This document shows positions 35,053 to 45,420 of a stretch of DNA of 64,000 nucleotides, piece by piece. Positions within the stretch are counted from its first letter, which is position 1. Each line of letters opens with the position of its first letter. Below the pieces are notes generated by a model. The model saw nothing but the letters and a program-made list of their open reading frames with translations, searched no databases and was not told the DNA's origin. The position numbers and the translations under genes are program-made. The DNA is taken from NCBI GenBank assembly GCA_963555705.1, contig OY743171.1, positions 26,282,852-26,346,851 of the forward strand, read 5' to 3'. This stretch comes from Ligustrum vulgare. Lineage: Eukaryota; Streptophyta; Magnoliopsida; Lamiales; Oleaceae.

Positions 35053-36315
35053 TTATTCAGCTTTTCTGCATAGTATAGTTTGACCATTATGAGTTATATA
35101 TAATCCTTCACGTTTTATACTATAATCTTCTAGTCCATCTAGAAAGCTCATTCCTAATAATACATGAGGATTTACCATACTATTATCTACATGACATGGT
35201 ACTAAGAGATTTATTCCTCCTATTTTTATTGGTACTTTTACTTCAAGTTCAGTCATATGTACCTGTCCATCAAAATTTATATATCTATATGGATCAGTTC
35301 TATGAGATATTAGTCCTTTATTTCTATTTGAAGCTATATGACATTTACTAGCTCCCGTGTCAATTAATATATCGGATCCTTTTATATGTTCTATTCCATT
35401 GAAATATTCACCTTCGATTTTCATATTTCCAGCATTTCTATTAAGTTTTATTTCCCTTGTATTACTAGTTTCTCCTAATTGTTTTCTATTAGGTAAACTT
35501 GCTGATCTCCTAATTAATCTGTCATCTTCAAATGTTATGTTATTATTAGGGTATTCTTCTTCTCTTAACTCTATAATTTCTGGTTTATTTTTTGTTATAG
35601 TAAGTTCATAGTTTCTTGGGACTAAACTTATTTGTTTATCTGGTTCTACGGCTTTACCAAAGTCTTTACATTCTTTATGAATTTCAATATATGGTTTTTT
35701 AGAATAAATGTTTCCATAATTAGAATTAGTAAATGTGTATAATGCTCTGTATTCTATAGTCATAATTTTATCTCCTGGTTCCATTATGTCATCCTTATAT
35801 AATTTGAAATGTAGTCCTAAAACTTCATTAAAGTTTCTATCTTTTAACGATATACAATAATTTGGATAACATGTAAATATTAGCTTCTTATATGATATAT
35901 TTCCTTCCACTGTTCCTAAATGACTGTCTTTTAAATTTATAATTCTTCCATCATGTAAACTTACAGTTAAAGGTGAATCTAATTCTTCTCTAAACAGGGA
36001 TTTAAACATTATTTGGATACCTGCTAAGTAAACATATTGAATCTTTTCACTTTGTTTTCTATTGATCTTTGTTAATAATTCTGCAACTGTATTTTTTGTT
36101 AAAAGATTTAATTTGTGTGTTCCTTGAGTGGTTCTAACATTTATTGCCCTTTCAATTTTATGATATTCATTTATTGCTACTTTTTCTCTTTTCCATATTC
36201 TATCTAGTATTTCCCATTTTCCTATTTTCAAATCTAAAGATAATTTTTGTATCTTTCTAAACTTATTATTATCAAAAGTTATCTTTAATCCATAACCTTC
36301 TATTCCTTCATATTC
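35053..36315 (-). CDS. Viral movement protein with C-terminal aspartic protease 1
   Basis: The frame is open from 36315 (after a TAA) to 35053. The first about 220 codons fit the 30K movement-protein superfamily: the VYLAGIQIMFKSLF block, then SPLTVSLHDGRI, the central LGTVEGNISYKKLIF strand set and CYPNYCISLKD. A linker of about 90 residues follows. The last about 120 codons form a retropepsin-like domain with ILIDTGASKCHIA and, later, HVLLGMSFLDGL. There is no clear ATG at the frame's start. The coat frame upstream differs by one base and runs into this one, so CP and MP were probably one ORF. Movement proteins line plasmodesmata as tubules. A protease fused here is unusual. Confidence 0.8.
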   Translation of the reverse strand, partial: EYEGIEGYGLKITFDNNKFRKIQKLSLDLKIGKWEILDRIWKREKVAINEYHKIERAINVRTTQGTHKLNLLTKNTVAELLTKINRKQSEKIQYVYLAGIQIMFKSLFREELDSPLTVSLHDGRIINLKDSHLGTVEGNISYKKLIFTCYPNYCISLKDRNFNEVLGLHFKLYKDDIMEPGDKIMTIEYRALYTFTNSNYGNIYSKKPYIEIHKECKDFGKAVEPDKQISLVPRNYELTITKNKPEIIELREEEYPNNNITFEDDRLIRRSASLPNRKQLGETSNTREIKLNRNAGNMKIEGEYFNGIEHIKGSDILIDTGASKCHIASNRNKGLISHRTDPYRYINFDGQVHMTELEVKVPIKIGGINLLVPCHVDNSMVNPHVLLGMSFLDGLEDYSIKREGLYITHNGQTILCRKAE

Positions 36316-36350
36316 TTATTTATCTATGTTCTTGTTTGCTTCTATTTCTT

Positions 36351-37671
36351 CTATTCTGATTCTGATTCATCACTTTCTGAATCTGTTTCACTTATATAGA
36401 CTTCTTGATCATAGTATTCTTCAATATCTGATATTTCACTTAGTTCACTTTCTATTTCTAGATATTCTTTTTGTAATATTTTAACTTTATTTTTATTACA
36501 ATCAGGGCTTATATGCCCAATTTCTCCACAATTCCAACATTTACATTGGCTTTTGTCTTTCTTATAAGTTTTATTTTTCTGTCTTTTATTTGGATTATAT
36601 CTTCTCTTAGGCTTTATATATTTTTTCCTGAAGTTTCTAAATTTTTTAAACTTTCTATTTTTATATTTTCTTTTGTTATTATATTTTCTTCTTTCAGGGT
36701 TACATCCCCATTGGGTAGGTTTTTCCATATCTTAACAACATATTCTGGTTAATTTTCCTGATTTTTTTAATAATTGTCTTTGTTGACATATATATTTTAA
36801 TCTTTCAAATAGGAATTTTATCATTGATCCTAATGTTCTAGGTGTTCCAGGGTTATCTCTAAAAAAATTTTCAAATTCTATTTTAAAGTATATTCCCCAT
36901 GAACCTGGTAATTTATTGTAATACATAATACTTCTTGATTTTCATTACTATAGAATTGGACATAATAGTATTCTTTAAACTCACAAGTATATTCTTTGAT
37001 TTTACACATATCACATATTGTTAAATTTATTAATCTTACTCTTGCATTATCTTTTTCTTTTATTGATTCTGCTTCATAATTACTTATCCAATTTTCTCCT
37101 AAAAATTCATCCACAATATAATCTACTAATTTTTCTATTCCCTTTCTATCTGATTTTATTAGTTCCGTCTGTACATTTCTTCTTATTAATGCTTTTGTAT
37201 CACTACTTATTCCTTCCCACCAATTTCTAACATGTCCTTCAAAAGATGCTACTAAAAAAATTTATCATTCTATCAGTATTTTCCCATGTATCATCTTTAT
37301 TGTATAAAAAGAATAGTATCATTGAATCTGCCCAAGTTAATAAGGCTTTTTAGTGTCTATTTTACAATCCAAATCTAATTTTGTTCCCCCATGATTAATA
37401 GGTTTATCATAATTATTATTTGGTTTAAATCTATCTTTATATTTATTTCCTCTAGGTGGTTGTCTATCTCTGACTCTATCATAATATTGTCGTGTGGTTT
37501 ACTATATAAGGGTGCATAACTTTCATCTGGATCTGGTAATTCTTGTTTAGAAGTTCTTATAGGAGCAGGGTTAGGTGCTCCTCCAGTATTCATTAAAACT
37601 TGGTATTCATCAAAATTTTCTATGCTTAATTAATCAAAATTTTCTATAAGCAAATCTAATTCTTCATTCAT
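36351..37671 (-). pseudogene. Viral coat protein region, frameshifted
   Basis: The likely start is the ATG at 37671, which overlaps the preceding ORF by eight bases. A stop follows 13 codons in, next to a small direct repeat (ATAGAAAATTTTGAT twice). Further frame changes are near 37,380, 37,260 and 36,740-36,900. The recognisable parts are a Trp-containing capsid core (about 37,300-36,750), a Lys/Arg-rich stretch and the box CKCWNCGEIGHISPDCNKNK (about 36,480-36,540). That box is the C-x-C-x2-C-x4-H-x4-C finger specific to caulimovirid coat proteins. It ends in an acidic Ser/Glu/Asp tail. At least four lesions make it non-functional. Confidence 0.85.
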
Positions 37672-38053
37672 TTTTGTCTCGGTCTTCTTCAATTTTTTCT
37701 TCAGCTTTTAATTTTCTTAAAATTTTTTCTATAGATTTTTGTAATTCTAACTCTTCTTCTAGTATTTTTGGTAATATGTTTTTCCTAAATTCATCATCCA
37801 TACTTCCTGCTTCTATTATAATTTTTTCTTGTTCAAAATATTTCTTTCCTATTCTAAGTATTTCTTTTTTTATGAATTTTTTGTCTACTTTCTTATCTTT
37901 GCTTTTATTATTTTCTTTGAATTCTCTAATCTCTAGTTTTAGTATATTTATATCATTTCCTACTTCTTTCAATTCATTTTTTACTTCTTGAACGTCACTT
38001 ATTAATGATTTTATTAATATTTTTAGATCTTCAATATATTCACTTATTGACAT
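37664..38053 (-). CDS. Viral coiled-coil ORF, 129 codons (virion-associated-like)
   Basis: The start is placed at ATG 38053, one base after the stop of the previous ORF; the longer frame upstream is an overlap. It is almost entirely coiled coil with heptad Leu/Ile (ISEYIEDLKILIKSLISDV and following), then Lys-rich and acidic segments. Position before the coat gene and coiled-coil make-up resemble the virion-associated/ORF II-III proteins of caulimovirids. This is inference, without a sequence match. Confidence 0.6.
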   Translation of the reverse strand: MSISEYIEDLKILIKSLISDVQEVKNELKEVGNDINILKLEIREFKENNKSKDKKVDKKFIKKEILRIGKKYFEQEKIIIEAGSMDDEFRKNILPKILEEELELQKSIEKILRKLKAEEKIEEDRDKNE

Positions 38054-38054
38054 T

Positions 38055-38624
38055 TTATACTCTTGATTTTTGAGTTTTTTGTACCTTAAATAATGTGTCA
38101 TACATATCATCTATTTTTATTTCTAGCTTTTTGATTTTTTCTTCTATTGATATGATTTTTTCATTTTCATTCTTTCTTATTTTCTCGTTTAGTTTATCTA
38201 TTTTTTCTATAATTATTCTAATTTTATCTTGATTAATTAATTCTCCTGATTTTCTTTGGAATTCTTTTAAGATTTCTTCATCTATATTTTTAACTTCTCC
38301 TATCATTTCTTTTAATTCTTTGAATTGTATTGTTAGTTTATTTTGAATGTTTTGTAATTTTTCTTTGATATTCATATCCTGTATATTTAATTGTTGTAAT
38401 TCTTCAACGGCTAATTTATCTTGTAAATTTATGTTTTTATATGTTTGCCATAAAAAGGCACTTATCCAATTTAATTGCATGTTAAGAAATCCATCAGATT
38501 CTCCCCATGAGCTTAATGGTTGAAATATAGTTGTATTAGCTCCTTTTATTTGGTAAGATCCTACTGGTAGATTAATATTTTCTATTATTTGTTTTTCAAA
38601 TTTTATTTCTGGAAATTCTGTCAT
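38055..38624 (-). CDS. Viral ORF, 189 codons
   Basis: It starts in a TAATG overlap with the previous ORF. The N-terminus is globular (SSWGESDGFLNMQLNWISAF) and is followed by long heptad repeats to the end. It is an intact frame. There is no confident family. Coupled stop/start junctions are a known feature of polycistronic caulimovirid RNAs and suggest translation by reinitiation. Confidence 0.6.
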   Translation of the reverse strand: MTEFPEIKFEKQIIENINLPVGSYQIKGANTTIFQPLSSWGESDGFLNMQLNWISAFLWQTYKNINLQDKLAVEELQQLNIQDMNIKEKLQNIQNKLTIQFKELKEMIGEVKNIDEEILKEFQRKSGELINQDKIRIIIEKIDKLNEKIRKNENEKIISIEEKIKKLEIKIDDMYDTLFKVQKTQKSRV

Positions 38625-39049
38625 TAAATTTTTCCTTTGATATGCTCAACTTCTAATCTTAATTCCGTATCATATTTTACTTCTTTACATATCATTATAT
38701 TATATTCACAAAATTCTTCAATTGATCTTAACTTAATTTTTCTTTGTTGTGCTCTATAACTTTTATTGTAATATTTTATTTCTCCAGTTATATTATATTT
38801 TTTCATATTGATTTTTTCTTTGTTATTTATAATCATAAGTATATTAGGTAATTGTTTTAGAATTGTATTAAAGTATTTTCTTTTACTTTCTAATGATTTT
38901 AGTCTTAGAAATCCTTTTCTTTGTATATTTCTTTCTTCTATCATTTGGTCTAATAGATTTCCTCTTTGTTCTATTATGGAATCTAATTTTTCATTTGTTT
39001 TCATATCTAGATATTTGATTAATAAGGGTTCTCCTCTATGATAATCCAT
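38624..39049 (-). CDS. Viral ORF, 141 codons
   Basis: ATG at 39049, overlapping the 68-codon ORF by 14 bases. It is basic with helical stretches and no known domain. Intact. Confidence 0.55.
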   Translation of the reverse strand: MDYHRGEPLLIKYLDMKTNEKLDSIIEQRGNLLDQMIEERNIQRKGFLRLKSLESKRKYFNTILKQLPNILMIINNKEKINMKKYNITGEIKYYNKSYRAQQRKIKLRSIEEFCEYNIMICKEVKYDTELRLEVEHIKGKI

Positions 39050-39242
39050 TCCTATAATATTTGTATAATTCTTCTAGTATATCTTTGTGGATTAAATCTA
39101 GTATTTCGTTTATGATAAAATCTTCTTTTATTATATCGAAATTTATTAGATCATATATTTCTCTTCTTATATCTTTATCTAAATCTTTTAAAGTATTCAA
39201 GATTTCTATTTTATAATTATCGGGTATTGTTAATGTATGCAT
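39036..39242 (-). CDS. Viral ORF, 68 codons, first after primer site
   Basis: It starts 96 bases downstream of the tRNA-Met primer site. It is an acidic, Ile/Asp/Leu-rich helical protein of unknown role. It overlaps the next ORF by 14 bases. Confidence 0.5.
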   Translation of the reverse strand: MHTLTIPDNYKIEILNTLKDLDKDIRREIYDLINFDIIKEDFIINEILDLIHKDILEELYKYYRNGLS

Positions 39243-39337
39243 AATTATAAATCTTTATGTAAATATTATATATTTATATTTATATTTATTTTTATTTTTT
39301 TTGTCGTATAATATTTATCTTGTAGATCTGCCTTATG

Positions 39338-39349
39338 GCTCTGATACCA
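39338..39349 (-). promoter_or_regulatory. tRNA-Met primer-binding site
   Basis: TGGTATCAGAGC on the minus strand complements the 3' end of plant initiator tRNA-Met. It is the minus-strand DNA start and the conventional origin of caulimovirid maps. Confidence 0.8.
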
Positions 39350-39360
39350 GTTGACGAGAT

Positions 39361-40928
39361 GCTACTATGAGCGAACAAAAATCATATAAACAAAAATCAT
39401 TTAAAATTATGTAAACAAAATTGTATAAGGACTTAAATGAAATCTTTCCATACTTTAATGGTTTGTATTGCAAATTCTATATATAAGGGTATTTTTGTAA
39501 GTTTATAGAGTCAAAGTCTATTTTTACAATATTATTATTGCTTCAAAGTCTATTTTACTAAATATTATAGTTATTGGATCCATTTATAATTATTTCCCTA
39601 AAATCAATATATATATCAAATTTTCTTCTCTCCCCATTTCAATATTAGGCATAAGATAGAGGGAGGGGCGATCGGCCCATCGCAATCAAGGTCGCCGGCA
39701 CCCTTGCACCTGCGATCTGGCGGCGAAACTACCGCCATCACTTGGCGGCGACGGAGGCGTACACAGGGTGTCGAAATAGAAGATTTTTGGGGCTGATTTG
39801 GGCAGAATTTTGGGGGAAAAACGCTCGGATTTGAGGATTTTCCGGCTAAACTCAGGTCGAACGTGCCGGTGGTTGAGATAAGTGATTGGGATTTCTTTCT
39901 TGTTTTGGGTTTGATTTTTGGATGGGAGTTTGGTGCCAATTTGAGGGATTCCGAAACTGGCAGTGGTGGTCGGATTTGAAGCATGGCAATGGCCGCTTCG
40001 AATTGGGTTGTTGAATTGTTGTGATTTAGGTGAAAGACAACCGATGACTGTAGTTGAAATGTCTGTGAATGGTGGCTATCGTTTTAGTTCGTGGAGGTGA
40101 TTGGTGGAGGTAGTGAAAGGGCAGTGACCTCGTGTCGTAACTTGATTGCATATTAAGGGTGATGAAGCCTGTGATGTGCAGACTTTAATCTGTAATGGAG
40201 ATCCGATGGTTGGGCTTGAGGTTGGTTGTTCAATTTGTTGATGAGTGGCAGTTTGTGGTGTAGTTTCTTGTAGTTGGAGACATGGAGATTCCGGGCTAGG
40301 TTGTAGTGGTGGTATCTCGATTTGTTGATGATGTCTGATCGTTTGGGAAATGTGTGAAACAAACGTGATTTATGTGGCTAATGGAAATGAAGACTTACCC
40401 AAGTTTTCTTACAGATTCATGTGAGGGAAGAATGGAGAGGAATGAAGACAATTTTATGCATAGCTGAAGCCTGAAGTTGAAGAAACTGTAACTGAACATT
40501 GTTTGGAGTTGAAGGAAGTTGAATAGGCTGGAATTATATTTGCTGAAAATTAACTTAGGTATTGATTGAAAAATTTAATAAGAATGATGATGATGATGAT
40601 AATAAAATCTGAAAAATTGAATTTTGAATTAAAATAAAGTCTCGGGTTTAAAAATGAGATAACTATTTTCGACAAATTTTGAAATCGCAAATTGTACTTT
40701 AAAGTTATGAACTTCGGTTTCTTCTTTAAAATCTCAAAATAACAAATAGGTTAGATGAGAGCGTTAATTTTGACCGTTAAGATTTGGAGAGTCGTAGTGA
40801 CAAGTTCGTTAAAACTAACTTTTAAATTTGAAAATTTTTCGATCTCTACACCATATCTCGTAATTGATTGAATCATATTGATGAAGGGATTAAAGTCATG
40901 ATAAACGAACTAGTTTGGTTTTGTCACA
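39361..40928 (-). mobile_element. Solo gypsy-type LTR, right part
   Basis: It ends TTTTGTCACA at 40928 before CCATG. It includes a GC-rich block at 39650-39880 within otherwise AT-rich DNA. The edge with viral DNA lies somewhere in 39,360-39,600. A TATATATA at 39477-39485 could belong to either. An open frame at 39616-39984 is not taken as a gene. Confidence 0.55.
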
Positions 40929-41019
40929 CCATGTGACATTTTCCATCACATGTATTGCCCTGACATATTGTTAGATGTCAATCTGGAACAATTAATGTGA
41001 ATTGATTAATTTAGGAGAA
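40929..41019 (+). mobile_element. Copia element 1, 3' LTR, segment 2
   Basis: A short piece between the solo LTR and Helitron B. The Helitron entered between A (41019) and T (43835). Confidence 0.6.
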
Positions 41020-43252
41020 TCTATATAATATATAAAAGTAGTTGAGTCAACTCCAGTCAACTTCACTGTTTCCCTCCAAAACTCTTGTGCTATGTGCATA
41101 TTTTATTTATTTATTTTTTCAATTTTTGGGGATTTCAATATTTATTATGTTCACACTACTCATATCTTTCATCTAATAATCAACTTCAAAATCCACTTCA
41201 AAAATAGTTGGACCTTCAATATTTATTTATTATTTTCAAAATCGCTGACGTCTACTTACATTCTTCAATATTTATTGTGTTTATATGACTTCTATTTCTC
41301 GCCGCCTAATTACACTGGAAAGCCAGTTATTATTTTTTTTTTCCTTTTTCGCTTTTTCAGAATTTGTTTCATTTTTTTCGCTTTTTCGAAATCTGTTTAT
41401 TCATTTTTGTTTTCTATATCCATTTTTTGTTCCATTTCTCGATATACAACCTCTTTCATTTCTGTTATATATAATTGTTATGAAGATATACACAATAATA
41501 GAAGATTCAATTAAAAGGTTATTTCTTTGAAAAAATGTGTACTGTTTAACATGACCCCTTCACTCCACCTTCCATTTATCACGTTTTATGATTCAAAATT
41601 TCTTGTACGGTGGTAATGCTTATTAGTTATTAATATTACAAATCAGTTGAAAATAAAAAATCGTAAATTTTTTTTTTTGAAAAAGTAAAAAGGATTGACA
41701 CTACTCTTTTCTTCAAGACCTGTGATATTTTGAGTTGTTGAACATAGATTTAGGTTTCTGACAAAAAAGAAAAAATATTAAAACAATAATATTGTAGAGA
41801 AAGCTTCGAAAACAATATAGAATGCAAAATTATTTTGGACTAATAAGAGGATTTGTTAATAGTCTATTTATATTATATTCTAGATTTCTCTGTTGGGGTT
41901 GCAATGTGTTAACTAATGTTGGGCTATTTAGAATAGCTTTGGGTTGGATAGATATGTTAATGGTTTCGGCCGTTGAGTGAAGAAAAAACATATTATTCAT
42001 GGGTCAGTATATATATTTGATGAAATTGTATATCACATTGTATAAAAAATAATAAAAACAAGAAACTAGAATTATTATTTTTTTAAAATTTGCTTTTACC
42101 GAGAAGTTGTTTTTTATTTTTTATGATATAAGAACGATAATTTGTTTGGTTTTACTTATTTATATTTAGGCTTTTTGTGTCAAAATCTCTCTTTTCATAA
42201 AAAAAAGTGTTCTTCTAACGTTTTCAATTTTACAAATAAATATTTGTGTTCAGTTATACAAATTCAAAGTAAAATTTTCAGTTAAAAATTATGTTGAAAT
42301 TTTATTACTAAATAATACTCTCTCCGTCCTACAAAGATAGTCCACTATTTTTTTTTGTCCGTATAAAAAAAATAGTCTACTTTATTTTTTAAGAGTGAAA
42401 TTAATATTTTATATTCCTTTTTGTCCTTAATCTGTGTGAAAATGAGTAGAAGAGAATCTTTATGGGACGGAGGAAGTACTAAATTATAAATCACATCATA
42501 AGTATAGTTTTTTTTTTTTTTATAAATAATCTTATTTTTAGTTATTTAGTACAACTAAAAATTGGAGCTCTTTTTTATAGCGTATTATTAAATTATTAAA
42601 TATTTTTATAGATAATTAAATTTAATACGTAATTAATTTCTTATAATAATTGTGATATTTTATTGATCTTAATTTTATGGATAAATATTTGGTTCAGTCA
42701 TACAGATCCAATATCAAATTCTCAATTAAAATTATATTTAAAATTTATACACATTCGTATTTTTATAAATCAAGTTGTATTGAAATTTTTATAAACAAAT
42801 CCTCTTTTTAAGTTATTTATTACATATACATATTAAAGTTCTTTCCTATATTGCATTATTTATCAAAATTATTTCAATGACAATTACATTTAATTCTTAA
42901 TTAATTTTTTATTCCAAAAAGTCTCATATTACATTTTTTAACATTAACGGTTAACAAATTTATCTACATCGTTTGAAATGATATAGTTATTAATGATTTT
43001 TGTCTTAACTGTTAATTTTAAAATTTCAAAAAGTAATTAACCATACCAAGATATTCTTTGCTATATTTTAATTCAAATTTTATGATATTTTTTCAGAATA
43101 ATATATAAATTGTCTCCCAATTTACTTAACTAAAAATTGAGATGATCAATACTAAATTATAATTTCAATCAGAAAATAATTACGTTGTATAAATATTGAA
43201 AACCTAAAATATCATAAATTTGATGCAATATCTTTGTCAACATCGCAATTTT

Positions 43253-43284
<32 letters not shown>

Positions 43285-43834
43285 ATATGTTGTTTTTCAT
43301 TGTCAATGGTCAAATTATTGAATTTTATCTTTTATATGCATGATCTCTATTATTAACTTTTTCATCTATTATTTGAATGTTCAGAGTACATTAATACTGA
43401 AGATCCTACATTTAAGTGTTCATTTTGCAAGGCGAATTTTTGGTTCGAGGAGATAGTGAATAATCGTTACAAAACTTGACGATCATATTCTATAAGGTCA
43501 AATTCTATCTGACAGTAATGCAGGACACAGTTCTTTATTCCAAGGATATCATTGAGCCATTCGAATTTTAGGATACTTATTAGATTTAAAAAAAAAAAAC
43601 AATTTTCATTGATGGTGTCATATGCCATGACTATTAATAAGAGTCAGACACAATCATTTTCGCATACATGACTTCTCCCTAAAAGGTTGATGTTTAGATA
43701 TGAAACTAATAAATGATTAACTTATATCTTATTTGTGAATGTTATTTATTTTGTTTAAGGATTCATTTAATTTCAAATAGGATTATTTTTATTTAGACGT
43801 TTCTTCCCGTGCATCGCACGGGATTATTCACTAG
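41020..43834 (+). mobile_element. Non-autonomous Helitron B, 2.8 kb
   Basis: A second copy of Helitron A: 5' TCTATATAATATATAAAAG after A, 3' hairpin CCCGTGC-ATC-GCACGGG (43806-43822), CTAG (43831-43834) before T. It differs by scattered substitutions and small indels. It carries the same internal MITE at 42318-42476 and TTG units at 43253-43282. Its frames at 41092-41514 are not treated as genes. Confidence 0.9.
42318..42476. mobile_element. Stowaway MITE inside Helitron B
   Basis: Same element and site as 20710-20869: CTCTCTCCGTCCTACAAAG at the left and an inverted CTTCCTCCGTCCCATAAAG at the right, flanked by TA. Confidence 0.8.
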
Positions 43835-44502
43835 TTAATTATTAATTCAAAAGAGAGTTTTAATTAATCTTATTTTGATTAGATCAAAATAATAATTCAC
43901 GTAGTTCGACATCGTGGTTGGGAACCTAAAGGGTCACACACAACGAGAGAACTAGAAGAATGTGATTGAAATTAATTAATTAACAAATGTTTGATATTTG
44001 TAGAATTATTTAATTATATTGTTTATTAATAGACTCGAATTAATTAATTTGATTAATTAACTGATGTCCCATGTTTAATTAATTGGATTAATTAAACCAC
44101 TTGAACTGGGTCGATGTTTAAGTTATGGGCTAAGCCCACTCTGACTTATATATTAATGAACAATTAGGGTTTCGAAAAAGCTAACCTGACTTATATATTA
44201 ATGAACAACTAGGGTTTGGAAAAAGCTAACCCTAATTCATTGTTTTCTTGCTAGCACAAGAAGAGAGAAACCCTAACCTCCCGTTCTTGTTCTCTCGTGT
44301 GGATCACTTTTGGAGGTTGGACAATTGGACATCTGTGATATGCAAGTAGATTGAAAAAATAATCAAGATTCTCAAAGTAATCTGCAAGAACATCAAGAGG
44401 TAATGTTCTTTATTACGATTTCTATCTAAATACAAAGCAGATCCTCGTTTGGGAACTGAAAATATTTTATATTCCGGTGTGCATGATTAAGTAAATTCCC
44501 AT
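43835..44502 (+). mobile_element. Copia element 1, 3' LTR, segment 3
   Basis: Resumes after Helitron B. It includes TATATATTA boxes, CTAACCCTAATTC and a terminal TTCCGGTGTGCATG...TTCCCA pattern typical of copia LTR ends. The right edge is approximate. Confidence 0.6.
44141..44230 (+). repeat. 45-base tandem duplication of an LTR TATA region
   Basis: Two near-identical units, each with CTGACTTATATATTAATGAA and AGGGTTT-GAAAAAGCTAA. Confidence 0.85.
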
Positions 44503-45076
44503 CAGATTTTTCTTCAAAAAGAAAACATGTGACACTTCCGGTATGCTTAAATAAATTTCAGGGGATGTAAAAGAGGGCAAAATTTGGCCTCTCACTTAAG
44601 AGATTCCAACCCCATTTTTCCTCTTTAAGTTTTTCCCTCTATATTTTTCCTTCAACACTAATATTTCTCTTAAGAAACTATCATTTTGGTCTCACATAAT
44701 TTTACAAATCCAAGATAAACTATAAAAAACTATCAATTAATAATATAAAGCATAAATCTTGTGGCAAAGAAACTTAGCTAGAGCTAATACCTTACAAATA
44801 AGCTATCATTTTGGCCTCAACACTCGATATGCAAATAAACACACGCACACACAAAGATTGACTCCAGATCTCGTGAGTATTAAGAATGAAAAATAAATTA
44901 AAAGATGAATGTTAGAATAGGGAAGCGGAAATAGGGAGAGATGTAAAGAATTAATCGAAGTTGTTATAGTAGACGGAAGAGAAGAAAACATGAGAGGAGA
45001 AAAAGGAGAGGAGAGGAGAGGAAAACAGGGAAATGGGAAAGTGGAGTCTCCCATTCAACTTCTATGGTAATTTTGT
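44503..45076. other. No gene recognised
   Basis: AT-rich, with purine-rich stretches near 44,990-45,040. A Ser/Pro/Leu-rich frame on the minus strand (44806-45054) is low complexity and not convincing. Confidence 0.4.
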
Positions 45077-45420
45077 GTCACGCCATATAAGGGCGACATA
45101 CGTCGCCCCCCTATCGTACCTATAGGGGCAACTTACTCCTATTGGGATGACATATGTCATCGCTACCTAAATGAAAAAAATGGACGTCAAAATTTTGCAC
45201 TACATGTTTGCATAAAAAACCTGCACCTATAGGGACAACATTATGTCGCCTCTATAGGTCTTTTATAGGAACGACTTGATAAATTTCAGCTAAGACAATG
45301 CTGTCCTTATAGAGTTTAGATTCTATATGGATGACATTTGATTGTCATCTCTATAGATTCATGGTCTACACGAGTAATCACTTTGTCTCCCCTCAATTAC
45401 TTGTATTTTAAACTTTTAAT
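45077..45420. repeat. Cluster of GACATATGTC-like palindromes
   Basis: Seven or more short palindromic modules of the kind GGGCGACATACGTCGCCC and TGGGATGACATATGTCATC alternate with CTATAGG words. They look like subterminal repeats of a DNA transposon, but the element's ends are not identified. Confidence 0.5.

Larger units (their letters stand above)
29715..39360 (-). mobile_element. Endogenous pararetrovirus (Caulimoviridae), permuted copy
   Basis: All ORFs lie on the minus strand. In transcript order from the primer site they are: a 68-codon ORF, 141-codon ORF, 189-codon ORF, 129-codon coiled-coil ORF, coat protein, movement protein with protease 1, protease 2-RT-RNase H, then a 350-codon ORF. 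The promoter and leader follow, then a block of small ORFs ending at 29735. The coat Cys-His box is the family's C-x-C-x2-C-x4-H-x4-C form. The CP-MP ORF followed by a separate PR-RT ORF resembles the cavemovirus/solendovirus plan. The copy is broken by in-frame stops and frameshifts, so it is not a functional genome. There is no integrase, so integration was passive. Edges are approximate. Confidence 0.85.

Noticed and set aside
35357..35611. Plus-strand frames across the viral region
   Set aside because: They are antisense shadows of the minus-strand viral ORFs.
39338..39349. Primer site taken as proof of a 5' LTR just upstream
   Set aside because: No second copy of the upstream sequence exists at 29.7 kb. 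The site is normal for caulimovirids.
39616..39984. 122-codon minus-strand frame
   Set aside because: Pro/Ser/Lys-rich frame in the GC-rich part of a solo LTR, no domain, no splice context.
28615..40928. A 12.3 kb LTR retrotransposon with flanking LTRs around the viral genes
   Set aside because: The left (28.6-29.7 kb) and right (39.4-40.9 kb) flanks do not resemble each other, so they cannot be paired LTRs. They fit as halves of one solo LTR. There is also no integrase.
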